In this document: in pieces, positions 27,540 to 36,469 of the stretch
Layout: the number at the start of each line of letters is the position of its first letter
Position numbering within the stretch: position 1 is the stretch's first letter
DNA from: Terriglobia bacterium
GTDB taxonomy: Bacteria; Acidobacteriota; Terriglobia; Terriglobales; Acidobacteriaceae
Assembly (NCBI GenBank): GCA_020073665.1
Contig: JAIQEU010000006.1
Coordinates: 372,001-436,000 of the forward strand
DNA length: 64,000 nucleotides
Direction of reading: 5' to 3'
Program-made: the position numbers and the translations under genes
Notes under the pieces: generated by a model
What the model was told of the DNA's origin: nothing
Databases searched by the model: none
What the model saw: the letters and a program-made list of their open reading frames with translations, nothing else

Positions 27540-28702
27540 CCTACTTCCTCTGGATCGCTGGCCTCATCCTTGCCCTGGCTTGGTCCTCCCGCGTGGTAGG
27601 CGCCGCCCTCGGCATGCCCAAGATTCCCGACATCTCCGGGCCGGGGTGGGACCGCATGCCTCACGGCAATCCGCGGGTCAGCATCATCGTGCCGGCTTGC
27701 AACGAAGAAGAATCCATTGAGCAGGCCCTGACCCAGATGTTGGCGCTCGACTATCCCAACTACGAGATCATTGCCGTCAACGATCGCTCCACCGACCGCA
27801 CCGGCGAGATCATGGACCGTGTTGCCGGCAGCCAGCAGGCCCACGGACAGCTCAAGGTGGTCCACGTTGACGCGCTACCCAGCGGATGGTTGGGCAAAAC
27901 CCACGCCATGTGGACCGCCAGCAAGCAGGCCAGCGGAGACTGGCTGCTGTTCACCGATGCCGACGTGCTGTTCAAACCCGATGCGTTGCGCCGTGCCCTG
28001 GCCTATGCCGAAGCCGAACCCGCCGACCACGTGGTGCTGTTTCCGCGCATGATTATGAAACGTCCCGGCGAAAAAATGATGATCGCCTTTTTCCAGACGC
28101 TTTTCGTCTTCGGACACCGTCCCTGGAAAGTTGCCGACCCGGACACCCAGGATCACATGGGCGTGGGTGCCTTCAACTTCATTCGCCGCAGCGTGTATGA
28201 AGCCATCGGCACCTACCAGGCGCTGCGTTTCGAAGTGCTGGATGACATGAAACTGGGCAAGGTAGTGAAGACCGCCGGATACGCCCAGCGCAACGTGTTC
28301 GGCGCCGACCTGATTTCCATCCGCTGGGCGAAAGGCGCGCTAGGCGTGGTGCGCAACCTGACCAAGAATTTTTTCGCGGTCATGTCGTTCCAGTGGCCGC
28401 GAGCGCTGTTGTCGTGTCTGGCGCTGGGTTTTCTGAATCTCATGCCGTTCGTCGGCGTCTGGCTGGCCCAAGGCTGGGCCCGGCTGCCGTACGTCGTTGC
28501 ACTGCTGTCGATGTTTCTGATCTACGCCGGCATGTCGATGCACTCTTCCATTCCGCCGTATTATTTCTTTCTGCACCCCATCAGCACCTTGCTGTTCATG
28601 TACACCATGCTGCGCTCCATGCTACTCACGCTGTGGCACGGCGGCGTAGTCTGGCGGGGAACTAAGTATCCCCTGGAAGAATTGAGAAGAGGGATGGTTT
28701 AG
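27536..28702 (+). CDS. Membrane-anchored family 2 glycosyltransferase
   Basis: GT-A type glycosyltransferase of 388 residues. One N-terminal helix (TYFLWIAGLILALAWSSRVVG), then PRVSIIVPACNEEESIEQAL, the nucleotide-binding NDRSTDRTGEIMD, and the metal-site FTDADVLF near residue 142. EVLDDMKLGK near residue 239 is in the acceptor/base position. Three or four C-terminal helices follow. Similar in layout to HpnB-like and ceramide-glucosyltransferase-like enzymes, but the acceptor cannot be told. Overlaps the MFS gene by 4 bp: a possible synthesis-plus-transport pair. Confidence 0.85.
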   Translation: MTYFLWIAGLILALAWSSRVVGAALGMPKIPDISGPGWDRMPHGNPRVSIIVPACNEEESIEQALTQMLALDYPNYEIIAVNDRSTDRTGEIMDRVAGSQQAHGQLKVVHVDALPSGWLGKTHAMWTASKQASGDWLLFTDADVLFKPDALRRALAYAEAEPADHVVLFPRMIMKRPGEKMMIAFFQTLFVFGHRPWKVADPDTQDHMGVGAFNFIRRSVYEAIGTYQALRFEVLDDMKLGKVVKTAGYAQRNVFGADLISIRWAKGALGVVRNLTKNFFAVMSFQWPRALLSCLALGFLNLMPFVGVWLAQGWARLPYVVALLSMFLIYAGMSMHSSIPPYYFFLHPISTLLFMYTMLRSMLLTLWHGGVVWRGTKYPLEELRRGMV

Positions 28703-28715
28703 GGGTGGGTACCCA

Positions 28716-29267
28716 CTACCGCTCCGATCCGGTCGCGTCGACCGGTTCTTCGGTCTCCACCGGCGCAGTCTGGCGCTGCTTAGCCGGCTTTCGTGCGGAA
28801 CTGGGCCGGCTGAACTTGCCCGCGCTGTAACGACCTTTCTGCTCGACGTCGTACCCCTTGGGCAAGGGGGGAATCCGCGCCGCCTCGCCCCGCAACTGCT
28901 TCACCTGCTCCAGGATGATCTCCGCCCGCCCGTCATACTGCTTGATCTGCCCGTGCACTTCGATGTCCTTACCCTGGAGTTGCCGCACGTCGCCTACATC
29001 TTTCAGGTTTTGGGCAAATACCACCACCGTGAATGAGCACAGCCGGTAGTCTTCGCAGAAATCCAGGTAGGTGACCCCCGCCTTGCCTGTTTTCACGTGC
29101 AACACTTTGCCGCTCACGCAGCGGATCTCGCCCAGATGTTTGGCAGCTTCGGCAAAAGGAATGCACTGCCCTGAACCGGGAAGCGCACACAGCAGGAGAA
29201 GCCAGCCGGCGATCGCGCCTGGCCATGGTATCCATTTGGCGACGCGGAATTCACAACGGGTTCCCAC
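28716..29267 (-). CDS. Secreted protein with OB-fold-like domain
   Basis: Protein of 183 residues with an N-terminal hydrophobic signal (AIAGWLLLLCALPGSGQC). The middle part (IRCVSGKVLHVKTGKAGVTYLDFCEDYRLCSFTVVVF, then LQGKDIEVHGQIKQYDGRAEIILEQVKQL) has the pattern of a bacterial OB-fold domain of the tOB/BOF kind. The tail is Pro/Lys/Arg-rich and probably disordered. Convergent with the glycosyltransferase (13 bp apart). Function unknown. Confidence 0.65.
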   Translation of the reverse strand: MGTRCEFRVAKWIPWPGAIAGWLLLLCALPGSGQCIPFAEAAKHLGEIRCVSGKVLHVKTGKAGVTYLDFCEDYRLCSFTVVVFAQNLKDVGDVRQLQGKDIEVHGQIKQYDGRAEIILEQVKQLRGEAARIPPLPKGYDVEQKGRYSAGKFSRPSSARKPAKQRQTAPVETEEPVDATGSER

Positions 29268-29412
29268 GGCTCCATTGTATGAACGGGCCAGCCTTTGGCT
29301 GTGACATCCGAAGCAGGGAACTGTGATGAGTGGACAAACGGAAAAGCGCAGGCCGGGGAGAACCGGCCCGCCCGTGGTCTAGATTTCTGCGACCTGCGAC
29401 CTGCCGCCGCAG

Positions 29413-29760
29413 CTACTTCCCGAACGCCTTCACCGCTGTTGCCTCGTCGTCTTTCACATCGAAGACGGTATACAGCTTGGTGATCTGCAGCAGGTCGTGC
29501 ACTTTCTTGGTCAGGTTCAGCAGCTTCAGGTCGCCGCCCTGGTTGCGCACGGTGGTGAACGCGCTTACCAGCTCGCCGATGCCCGAGCTGTCGATGTAGT
29601 TCACGTCGCCCAGGTTCAAGAGAATCTTCTTATTGCCTTTGGAAAGCAGTTCGCGCACCGTATCCCGCAGGGTAATGCTGCCTTCACCTAGCGTGATACG
29701 GCCGCTGCAATCGACGATGGCCACACCATCGATCTGCCGAGTACTGGTCTTCATGCTCAC
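29413..29760 (-). CDS. STAS-domain anti-sigma factor antagonist (RsbV-like)
   Basis: Single STAS domain of 115 residues (an in-frame ATG two codons in gives 113). The phosphorylatable serine lies in NYIDSSGIGELVSAF near residue 58. When unphosphorylated, such proteins bind the anti-sigma kinase and release its partner. Overlaps the upstream kinase gene by 4 bp. No sigma factor or PP2C phosphatase is adjacent, so the output is unknown; the partner need not be a sigma factor. Confidence 0.9.
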   Translation of the reverse strand: MSMKTSTRQIDGVAIVDCSGRITLGEGSITLRDTVRELLSKGNKKILLNLGDVNYIDSSGIGELVSAFTTVRNQGGDLKLLNLTKKVHDLLQITKLYTVFDVKDDEATAVKAFGK

Positions 29761-30203
29761 TGGGAAGCCTCCTTACCGCCCGCGGCGGTGCCGTGGACGT
29801 GCTTGACTAGTTTGATTTCGGTGCCCGTGTGGCTGGGGCGAATGTGCACCTCATCCATGAACGAGCGAATCAGAAAAATGCCCCGTCCTGACGTCTTCAG
29901 CAGGTTCTCCGGCGCCAGGGGGTCGGGTATCTTGTTCAGGTCCAACCCTTTACCCTGGTCACAAATGGTGATCACCAGGTCGTAGTTGGTCCGTTCAATG
30001 TCCAGCTTTACTTTCTTGCCGGGATCGTAAGCATTGCCATGCAGCACGGCGTTGACCGCCGCTTCCCGCACCGCCATGGCAATACGCATGACCTCATCAT
30101 CATCAAAGCCGGCCTCCGCCGCAATCCGGCTGGCCGTCTGCTCCGCACTGTCGACAGTCTCCAACGTTGAATCCAACGTGTAGGAGACCCGGTGTTCGGT
30201 CAT
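29757..30203 (-). CDS. RsbW-like anti-sigma serine kinase
   Basis: HATPase_c_2 (GHKL) protein of 148 residues. The N box is VREAAVNAVLHGNAYDPGKKV; G1 is ICDQGKGLDLNKIPDP; G2 is TSGRGIFLIRSFMDEV. It should phosphorylate the downstream STAS protein. ATG at 30203; the end is translationally coupled to the STAS gene. Confidence 0.9.
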   Translation of the reverse strand: MTEHRVSYTLDSTLETVDSAEQTASRIAAEAGFDDDEVMRIAMAVREAAVNAVLHGNAYDPGKKVKLDIERTNYDLVITICDQGKGLDLNKIPDPLAPENLLKTSGRGIFLIRSFMDEVHIRPSHTGTEIKLVKHVHGTAAGGKEASQ

Positions 30204-30514
30204 GGCAAGGTTAGTGATTAAAGTTGCGGATCCGGAGCATTCGCCAACTCCGCCCTACCGGGACAGCTCGCCGTTCAGACTGACAGCGAAAACCGGCAAG
30301 AATAGCGAATCCGGTAGTTTGCCCTGCCCCTGTGGAAATGTCAACGCATCGCTTCCAGTTTACTCCGAGAGACGGCGGGAAAACTTCTCGGGCGCCCCCT
30401 TGGACTGCGGCAAGGCAAGACTCCGGGCTCGCGGTGCCGCGGAAGGATGTGATTTGCGGCAAGAAATAGGGCGGCCCGGCGAACCGGACCGCCCTTTTGC
30501 TTCGAATTGAAGCG
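30204..30514. other. Intergenic stretch between the kinase and haloperoxidase genes
   Basis: About 310 bp without a supported gene; apart from the terminator near 30469 I see nothing in it. It must hold the promoter of the kinase/STAS pair, but no site could be recognised. Confidence 0.4.
30469..30498 (-). terminator. Terminator of the haloperoxidase-like gene
   Basis: GGGCGGCCCGG and CCGGACCGCCC pair with one C-A mismatch around a CGAA loop. On the minus strand it is followed by TATTTCTT, and on the plus strand by TTTT, so it can act in both directions. Confidence 0.7.
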
Positions 30515-32287
30515 TTACTGGTTGGTGATCGTTACCTTGTTTCCATCCAGCTTAGTGAAGGTGATGCTGAACTTCTCGTTGTAGGTTTGGGCGCGATCCT
30601 TGAGCATGCTGATCGCCATGGCTTCGCCCAGGGTCATTGAGTAATCGGTATCGGTGCGCCAGTGGATTCCGGCATGCACACCGTGGCCGAAGCTGACGTT
30701 GCGAGCCAGTTTGTTGAGTTCGCCTCCGACCGTGATCTGTCCCGCATCCGGACCGGTGTAGGGCAGGAGCGAAAGACCATCGCTCGAGGGCACCAGCGGA
30801 TTCGGAATCACGTAGTTCTCGTCGAAGAAGAACTTCAGGAACGTGATGGCAGCGCCGGCAACGGTGCCGTGGCCGGTCGGGTACGACGGGTGAGTCGGTG
30901 AACCTTCCGGGAACGGTTGCGACAACAGGTACGTGCCGTACTTGCTGAAGCTCTGCGCCACTGCCTGGCAGTTCTTCACGTTGCTGTTCACCTGCGCGTC
31001 GATCGTGCCGCCCGTCAGGTTCTGATGCAGGACCCCGCCGCCGGACTCTGGACGGTGGGTCAAGTGAATCAGCCACTTCTGGTACCACACCTTTTGCAGG
31101 GACCTCGCCGCGCATTCTCCCATGGCAGCAGCCATGTCCGGCCCGCCGAAGGTGCAGAAACCGTTCTGCGTCCTCGATCCGATGTAGGGGTTGCCCGGGT
31201 TCGGCGGTGCCTTCAGCGTGCCCAGCACCAGCAATGCAATCAGGTAGCCCTGGTACAGCACATCGTTGTGCGTCCAAGCCGACAAGCCGCGCCCGTCATG
31301 CAGATAGCGGCGGATCGGATCGAACTGGGTGCTCAACCCTGTGGATATGCCATTCTGCACCTGCAGGAAGGTTGTGGTGTCGGTCATGAAGTCAATGCCC
31401 GGCAGGTAGGTATTCTGCAGTTGGTCAATGGGCTGCTGACCAAAACTGGTGGGAGTAATCATCAGCTGCGACATGTACGGCCCGATCGTCTCCCCCGGGA
31501 AGTTGCCGCGGAACAACAGGTCCGTGGTCACATTGCCGTTGCCGTCCCTAGGCCCACGGTAGCCGAAAGTTTTCGTGAGCTCAGCCGCGGCCGCTTGCGC
31601 TGTGGCGTTGGTGCCGTAGTCGGTGAAGGCCACATCGCGCAACATCGAAGCCCAGTACATCTCAATCAGTTGTGCTCCGTACGCCGGGCTGGAGATCTTG
31701 TCGAACGGCGGCACGACGATGATGCCGGTGGGATCGCCCGGCAATGGAGCATTACCGTACTGCACGGAGTCGAGACTTTCCAGGTCGTAGCAATAGGAGC
31801 CTTGCGGGCCATTCTGGGTACGGGTGCCGCCGATGATGATGGCTTCCCAGTCGCTCATCTTGCCGCTCGCCAAAGCAGTCTTGAAGGAAGCCCAGGCCGC
31901 CGGATTCACGACTCCGATGTCGTCCTGCAACAGGCCTTTGCTATAGCTGGCCGAGTGGTCGGGATAGCGATTTTCGTCACCATTGGTGGTGTGCGGTGGA
32001 ACCGGTACTGAAGCATCGGCGTTGGCTTTGGCGATGCGAATCGCCGTGGCTTTGGCCACGCGCGGGTTGGAAGCTACCGGCTTGGAAAGGCCGAAGTTGC
32101 TGGACTGCGCCAGAGCTGCCGGGGCGTTGCCCAGGACACCGGCTGCCATGGTTGCGGTAGCAGCAGTACCTATCTTCCCTAGAAAGCTGCGGCGACTGGA
32201 GGAGGTAATTTCGGAGTCGGCCTCTGTGGCAGTGGGTTTTTCTACAGACACATCTACAGCTTTACCATCACGGGGGGTCCTGTTCAT
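30515..32287 (-). CDS. Tat-exported vanadium haloperoxidase / PAP2-superfamily protein
   Basis: Protein of 590 residues. A Tat signal (SSRRSFLGKIG at about 28-38, then a hydrophobic stretch ending NAPAALA) predicts export folded. The C-terminal region shows the vanadate/phosphate-site motifs of the VHPO/PAP2 fold: a Lys and an Arg-Pro in WYQKWLIHLTHRPESGG near residue 400, SYPTGHGTVAGA near 470 (variant of PSGH), and SFGHGVHAGIHWRTDTDYS near 530. The spacing between that Lys and Arg is one longer than the textbook K-x6-RP. Could be a haloperoxidase or an acid phosphatase. AAGGAGAG lies before the ATG. Confidence 0.85.
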   Translation of the reverse strand: MNRTPRDGKAVDVSVEKPTATEADSEITSSSRRSFLGKIGTAATATMAAGVLGNAPAALAQSSNFGLSKPVASNPRVAKATAIRIAKANADASVPVPPHTTNGDENRYPDHSASYSKGLLQDDIGVVNPAAWASFKTALASGKMSDWEAIIIGGTRTQNGPQGSYCYDLESLDSVQYGNAPLPGDPTGIIVVPPFDKISSPAYGAQLIEMYWASMLRDVAFTDYGTNATAQAAAAELTKTFGYRGPRDGNGNVTTDLLFRGNFPGETIGPYMSQLMITPTSFGQQPIDQLQNTYLPGIDFMTDTTTFLQVQNGISTGLSTQFDPIRRYLHDGRGLSAWTHNDVLYQGYLIALLVLGTLKAPPNPGNPYIGSRTQNGFCTFGGPDMAAAMGECAARSLQKVWYQKWLIHLTHRPESGGGVLHQNLTGGTIDAQVNSNVKNCQAVAQSFSKYGTYLLSQPFPEGSPTHPSYPTGHGTVAGAAITFLKFFFDENYVIPNPLVPSSDGLSLLPYTGPDAGQITVGGELNKLARNVSFGHGVHAGIHWRTDTDYSMTLGEAMAISMLKDRAQTYNEKFSITFTKLDGNKVTITNQ

Positions 32288-32618
32288 CTTTGCTCTCCTT
32301 AAATTAGTTGAGTGACTAACGTGACCGGCGAGTAACTATCCGCCGGGCTGTTTGCACTTGTGCAGCCAAAGGGATGGCAGGCCTTTTTCACCTCGTGAAT
32401 CGGTGGGGTAAGTTGCTGAATCCAATTGCCCTTATGCGGCCTGTGGGGGGAACTCTGGGCGATTGAAGCGCGATTCCAACAGGGGGCGAGAATGCAGGCG
32501 GCTGCGACACTAGTGAAAGAGGTTGCTCCGGGCGCAACCGCTCCAAGTCCTGTGACTCGCTCGCGCGCAAGAGGTCTCAGACGAAGTGCGCGACCATCTC
32601 TCTGGGAGGCGGACTTCT
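32288..32618. other. Intergenic stretch upstream of the haloperoxidase gene
   Basis: About 330 bp. Small open frames on both strands look random. It presumably includes the haloperoxidase promoter, but I cannot identify sites. Confidence 0.35.
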
Positions 32619-33323
32619 CTACGCAGGTAATGCTGGTAGGGTGGAAAGTCTCTGAACCAAATCTGGAATATCTGCAACGCTGGGGATCAGATGGGTGTGG
32701 GGCTCGCTCTCCAGCCGAGCTCTTGGAACCGAACCAGTAAGCACGCCCACCACGCTGCCCACTCCGGCGTTGGTCCCTGACCGCAGATCCAGCGGGGTAT
32801 CTCCCACATTCATGACGTCACTGACGCTGGTTACACCCGCCGCTTCCATGGCGTGGAAAATCATGAAAGGCGCTGGGCGTCCTTGACGCACCTCGCTGCT
32901 GGAGATGCTGGCGTCGATCATTCCGCGCCACCCAGCCTTTTCGAGAATCAAGTCATTCACTTCGCGGTAGAAGCCAGTGGTGGTGGCGATCCTTATTTTG
33001 CGGTCTGCCAGCCATTTGAAAGTCGCTTCCACCCCAGCAATCGGAGTGATTCCCAGGGTGCGGTAGCGGTCTTCCAGCAGGGCGCGAAAATCGGCATAGG
33101 TTCGATCAATCTGTTCACTGTGGTCAGCGCCAGTCCCCAACTGTTGCTCGAAGAGGTGTCGGATGACCTCACGCTTCGAAGCCCCTCTCCATTCCACCAA
33201 TTGGGACGCAGCGATGGCAATGCCATTCTGGCCGAGAGCCTGCCGGAAAGCGTCCGCCACCTCTCCGTGGTCCTCAATGATGGTGCCGGCCACATCGAAA
33301 ATCACCAGGCGGATGGTTCTCAT
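32619..33323 (-). CDS. Phosphonatase-like HAD hydrolase
   Basis: HAD-superfamily phosphohydrolase of 234 residues from the ATG at 33323 (MRTIRLVIFDVAGTII). The frame is open far upstream, but only as an antisense shadow of the MgtE-like gene. The nucleophile is D10 in FDVAGTII; motif 2 is ATTTGF; the motif 3 region contains a lysine-free QGRPAPFMIF; motif 4 is NVGDTPLDL. The DVAGT start, GASKREVIRHLF and RPAP resemble the phosphonatase-like subfamily (TIGR03351 type), related to PhnX. No phosphonate genes are near. Substrate unknown. Confidence 0.83.
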   Translation of the reverse strand: MRTIRLVIFDVAGTIIEDHGEVADAFRQALGQNGIAIAASQLVEWRGASKREVIRHLFEQQLGTGADHSEQIDRTYADFRALLEDRYRTLGITPIAGVEATFKWLADRKIRIATTTGFYREVNDLILEKAGWRGMIDASISSSEVRQGRPAPFMIFHAMEAAGVTSVSDVMNVGDTPLDLRSGTNAGVGSVVGVLTGSVPRARLESEPHTHLIPSVADIPDLVQRLSTLPALPA

Positions 33324-33489
33324 GGAATTGGTCCTGCCTTTTGAGGCGCAGATTAGCGAAAGCATAGCAGAGCGGTTGAAGCCCGGTCGGAGGGTGCCCG
33401 CCCCAATCCCTTTCTTATCTGGGCACCAGGTCACAAAAAAACCGAAAGCCTTCTGGCTTCCCGCTTGACTCTTGAGTATTCTCAAAGTG

Positions 33490-34731
33490 ATGCCTACGCT
33501 TGCGCTTACCGAACTGCTGGGCGCCCCGGTGTTCGACCCCGCCGGCGGCCACTGCGGACGTGTGCGCGAGATGGCCCTGGCTCCGCAGGAGGACCGTGCC
33601 CGCATCGCCATGCTGGTTGTCCGCACCAAGACCGGAGACCGCATGCTGCCGTTCGCGGCCGTAGCTTCCATCAATGGGGGGATTCGTACTTCGACCGCCT
33701 CCTCTGATTGGCCGGCCAGCGACGGCTCCGAAGGCCTGTTCTTACTGGAACGCGACTTGCTCGACCAGCAGGTGATTGATGTTTTCGGGCGCAAGGTAGT
33801 GCGCGTCAATGATGTCGAACTGCACCAGGAATCTGCCGCCAACCGGCTGGTCCTCAAGGTGGAGTCCGTCGATATCGGCGCTCGCGGGGCCGTGCGGCGG
33901 TTGCTGAAAGGGGTTGTTCCCAGTGCCGCTCTCCGGGCGTTGCTGCGCAGCATTCCCGCTCGCCCCATCCCCTGGGATTTCGTCGATCTCATCGAAACCG
34001 ATCCGGCCCGCCGGGTGAAGCTGAAGATTTCACACGAGCGCCTGGCCAAGCTGCATCCCGCCGACATCGCCGATATCGTCGAGGACCTGGCACCGGACGA
34101 GCGCGAAGCCGTCTTCGAAACCCTGGACGAAGAGGTGGCTGCCGAAGCCCTCGAAGAAGTCGAGCCCAAAGTGCAGAAGGCCATTGTTGAATCGCTCGAC
34201 TCCGATCGCGCCGCCGACATCGTCGAGGAGATGGAGCCCGATGCCGCTGCCGATCTGCTCGACAATCTGGAAGAAGATCGCACCTCGGAGATCCTCCTCG
34301 AAATGGCCCCCGAGGAGCGAAAGGAAATGGTCGAGCTGCTCGAGTTCAAGGAAGACACCGCGGCCGGCCGCATGAACACCGAGTACCTGGCGCTCAATGT
34401 CAGCGCCACCACCCATGACGCGGTGGAGGCCCTGCGCCACTTCGAAGGCGGCGTCGAAACCGTCAGCACCCTGTACCTGGTCGACTCCCACGGTACCCTG
34501 GCGGGCGCCGTCCCCCTGGCCAAGATTGTTCTGGCGGATCGGGAGACGCCGCTGCTGGCGCTTACCCAGGAACCGCTGATCTCCACCCACGCTGGCGTCG
34601 ACGAAAAAGAGGTAGCCGAGCTGTTCGACAAGTACAACCTGCTCACCTTGCCGGTGGTGGACGACGACAAGCGCCTGACCGGGGTCATCACCTCGGACGA
34701 CGTCATCAGCTTGCTCCGCGCCAAACTGTAA
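33490..34731 (+). CDS. Soluble MgtE-N / CBS protein with PRC-barrel-like start
   Basis: Protein of 413 residues from the ATG at 33490 (an in-frame TTG at 33472 is the alternative). Residues about 1-130 contain two PRC-barrel-like segments (GHCGRVREMAL..., QQVIDVFGRKVVRVNDVEL). Residues about 180-290 are the acidic MgtE-N superhelix (LAKLHPADIADIVEDLAPDEREAVF, repeated IVEEMEPDAAADLL). Residues about 295-413 are paired CBS motifs ending VVDDDKRLTGVITSDDVISLL. The Mg-channel membrane domain of MgtE is absent and the gene ends cleanly. Likely a sensor or regulator of metal transport; partner unknown. Confidence 0.88.
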   Translation: MPTLALTELLGAPVFDPAGGHCGRVREMALAPQEDRARIAMLVVRTKTGDRMLPFAAVASINGGIRTSTASSDWPASDGSEGLFLLERDLLDQQVIDVFGRKVVRVNDVELHQESAANRLVLKVESVDIGARGAVRRLLKGVVPSAALRALLRSIPARPIPWDFVDLIETDPARRVKLKISHERLAKLHPADIADIVEDLAPDEREAVFETLDEEVAAEALEEVEPKVQKAIVESLDSDRAADIVEEMEPDAAADLLDNLEEDRTSEILLEMAPEERKEMVELLEFKEDTAAGRMNTEYLALNVSATTHDAVEALRHFEGGVETVSTLYLVDSHGTLAGAVPLAKIVLADRETPLLALTQEPLISTHAGVDEKEVAELFDKYNLLTLPVVDDDKRLTGVITSDDVISLLRAKL

Positions 34732-34815
34732 AAGCCATCACGCCCTCGCAGGGATCGGCAGTGGGTCAGTTTGATTCCCCACGCGAAGCGATCTTTCCCC
34801 CGAGTCAGTCGCCGC

Positions 34816-35430
34816 TCACTTTCCGGGAATAACAATCATGACAGCATCCGGCTGCCCGGCCCGAATCAGGCGCGGCATGCTCTTAGATGGTGGCGGCGAG
34901 CCGATGTCTGCCTCAGTTGCATAGGGGGCATAAAACATCAGGTGCGGAGGAAGATGGACCAGTTGATGGGTGGCAGGATTCAGCAGGTAGCCAAGGTCAG
35001 ACATCATGTAGACGATGCCTGGCTTTTGCGGCGCCCGGAATTTTCCGCTCTTGTATCCCTGTTCAATTTCTGCCTTGATCTGTTCTTCACTCTTACCAGC
35101 AGCCCGCTGCTGCTCGGCGTAGAGTCTGCTTTGCAAGGTGGTCGCGCTGCCCTCCGAATCAAAGCAGGTTGGTTCCAGGTTAAGCGGATCTTGGCGGTCT
35201 ACGAAGCACGAGAACCCGTTTGTTCCCTCGCGCACCTTCACATAACCCGTCCGCTCCAAGACATAGACAGTGGCTTTGCCCGAAATCTCAGGAGGGGCCG
35301 CACTTTCAGCCAACTTGATCCTCTCCTCCCGTGGCAAGGAAAAGTCGTAGGCTGGTTTCGGGCTGTCCGCCTGGGCGAACATTGCCAAGCTCGTACCAAT
35401 AACAAGACTAACCAGGAGTGTTCTGCGCAT
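34816..35430 (-). CDS. Secreted protein of unknown function
   Basis: Protein of 204 residues with a clear signal peptide (MRRTLLVSLVIGTSLAMFAQA). The mature part has a conserved-looking C-terminal block: GIVYMMSDLGYLLNPATHQLVHLPPHLMFYAPYA. A single possible disulfide pair (C75, C89) is present. I recognise no enzyme motif. An AGGTGAC-type site precedes the ATG. Confidence 0.7.
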   Translation of the reverse strand: MRRTLLVSLVIGTSLAMFAQADSPKPAYDFSLPREERIKLAESAAPPEISGKATVYVLERTGYVKVREGTNGFSCFVDRQDPLNLEPTCFDSEGSATTLQSRLYAEQQRAAGKSEEQIKAEIEQGYKSGKFRAPQKPGIVYMMSDLGYLLNPATHQLVHLPPHLMFYAPYATEADIGSPPPSKSMPRLIRAGQPDAVMIVIPGK

Positions 35431-35642
35431 GAGTCACCTCTGGAGCGCGACTTGGACATCGGCTCCATGCGGATAGACGCAAGCGTTTCTGCTCCGATAG
35501 CAACTGCCACCATGCGCTCGTGAGGGGCGCCGCCGCAGGGCGCAGCTAAGGTTCTCTCGGCACCCAGGTACTCGCAGGTCCTCGACGATTTCTCCTGCAA
35601 CCCCTATCATAGACATGTAACGCCATCATTCGAGGAAACTAC

Positions 35643-35882
35643 ATGCCTGAGCCGACCTACGAAGAATTGAAAGCCCGTTTAGCCGAACTGGAAAAGCAGG
35701 GACCCAAGCGCAGCGGCAGCCTGGAATTTCGCGTGAGCGAGAAGGGCGGGGTCAGCGTCTACGGCCTTGGCCGCTTTCCCGTCACCCTCTATTACGAGCA
35801 GTGGAAGCGGTTGCTCGACGTCGCCGACAAGCTGGGTGAGTTCCTGGACGACAACAAGTCCAAGCTTAAACTGAAAGAATAG
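35643..35882 (+). CDS. Small conserved hypothetical protein
   Basis: A 79-residue protein with GAGGAAAC just upstream. It begins with a short helix (YEELKARLAELEKQ), then a beta-type segment (LEFRVSEKGGVSVYGLGRFPVTLYYEQWKRLL) and a Lys-rich helix. It looks like the common small cytoplasmic proteins that present a GLGRFPVTLY core; function not known to me. Confidence 0.7.
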   Translation: MPEPTYEELKARLAELEKQGPKRSGSLEFRVSEKGGVSVYGLGRFPVTLYYEQWKRLLDVADKLGEFLDDNKSKLKLKE

Positions 35883-35902
35883 CCGCCTCATGAAAACACA
35901 TA

Positions 35903-35929
35903 GCCGGAGCAACCCCAGGTTGCTCCGGC
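35903..35929. terminator. Bidirectional terminator between convergent genes
   Basis: A perfect 12-bp stem (GCCGGAGCAACC / GGTTGCTCCGGC) with a 3-base loop lies between the 79-residue gene and the minus-strand monooxygenase-like gene. The T-tracts are weak on both sides. Confidence 0.7.
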
Positions 35930-35956
35930 CAAGTGCCTGGTTCCTGGAGTCGCGTC

Positions 35957-36280
35957 TCAGGCTGCCAGGGCATCTACAAAGTGCTGGCAAAGGGTGGTTT
36001 CCACCTCGTACATCCGGACCACCATGGGCGTGTTGATGTGGGGCTTCACAATCTGCTCCACCTTGGTGAACGTGTCTCTCTCATAACGCTCGATGTCTTT
36101 CCTGTCCATCCACAGGCTGATGGTGATCACCTTCTCGTTCTTGATTTCCGGGAACAAGGGCAGCATCTCCAGGAAGCCGGGCTGCTTTTTCAGGATGGGC
36201 AGAACCTCGTTCTTGATGGTCTTGACCAACTCGTCTTTCTTCTCCAGTTTGGGGGTGAACTCAAGGACACGGGCAAACAT
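35957..36280 (-). CDS. ABM-fold (antibiotic biosynthesis monooxygenase-like) protein
   Basis: Dimeric ferredoxin-like fold protein of 107 residues: FARVLEFTPKLEKKDELVKTIKNEVLPILKKQPGF then EKVITISLWMDRKDIERYE. This is the pattern of small ABM or Dabb-type proteins. It may be a haem-degrading or quinone-handling enzyme or a simple stress protein; no catalytic residue decides. AAGGAGAT precedes the ATG. Confidence 0.7.
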   Translation of the reverse strand: MFARVLEFTPKLEKKDELVKTIKNEVLPILKKQPGFLEMLPLFPEIKNEKVITISLWMDRKDIERYERDTFTKVEQIVKPHINTPMVVRMYEVETTLCQHFVDALAA

Positions 36281-36469
36281 GGGGGAATCTCCTTTCGTTC
36301 TTACTGGTTGAAATTCGAAAGTCCGACTTACCGGACAACGCGACCATACTCTTCCACGATGGCCCCGGCGATGATTTTCGGCGTCACCTCAGAGTGACGG
36401 GTGTCCATTTGGGATGGCCCAAAACTTGCGCCTTCCCGTTTCGGTCGCTGATTTATGATTTTTTTGTCT

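Noticed and set aside
33324-34835. Long N-terminal extension of the HAD hydrolase
   Set aside because: Ser/Arg-rich and antisense to the MgtE-like gene; the HAD family start is at 33323.
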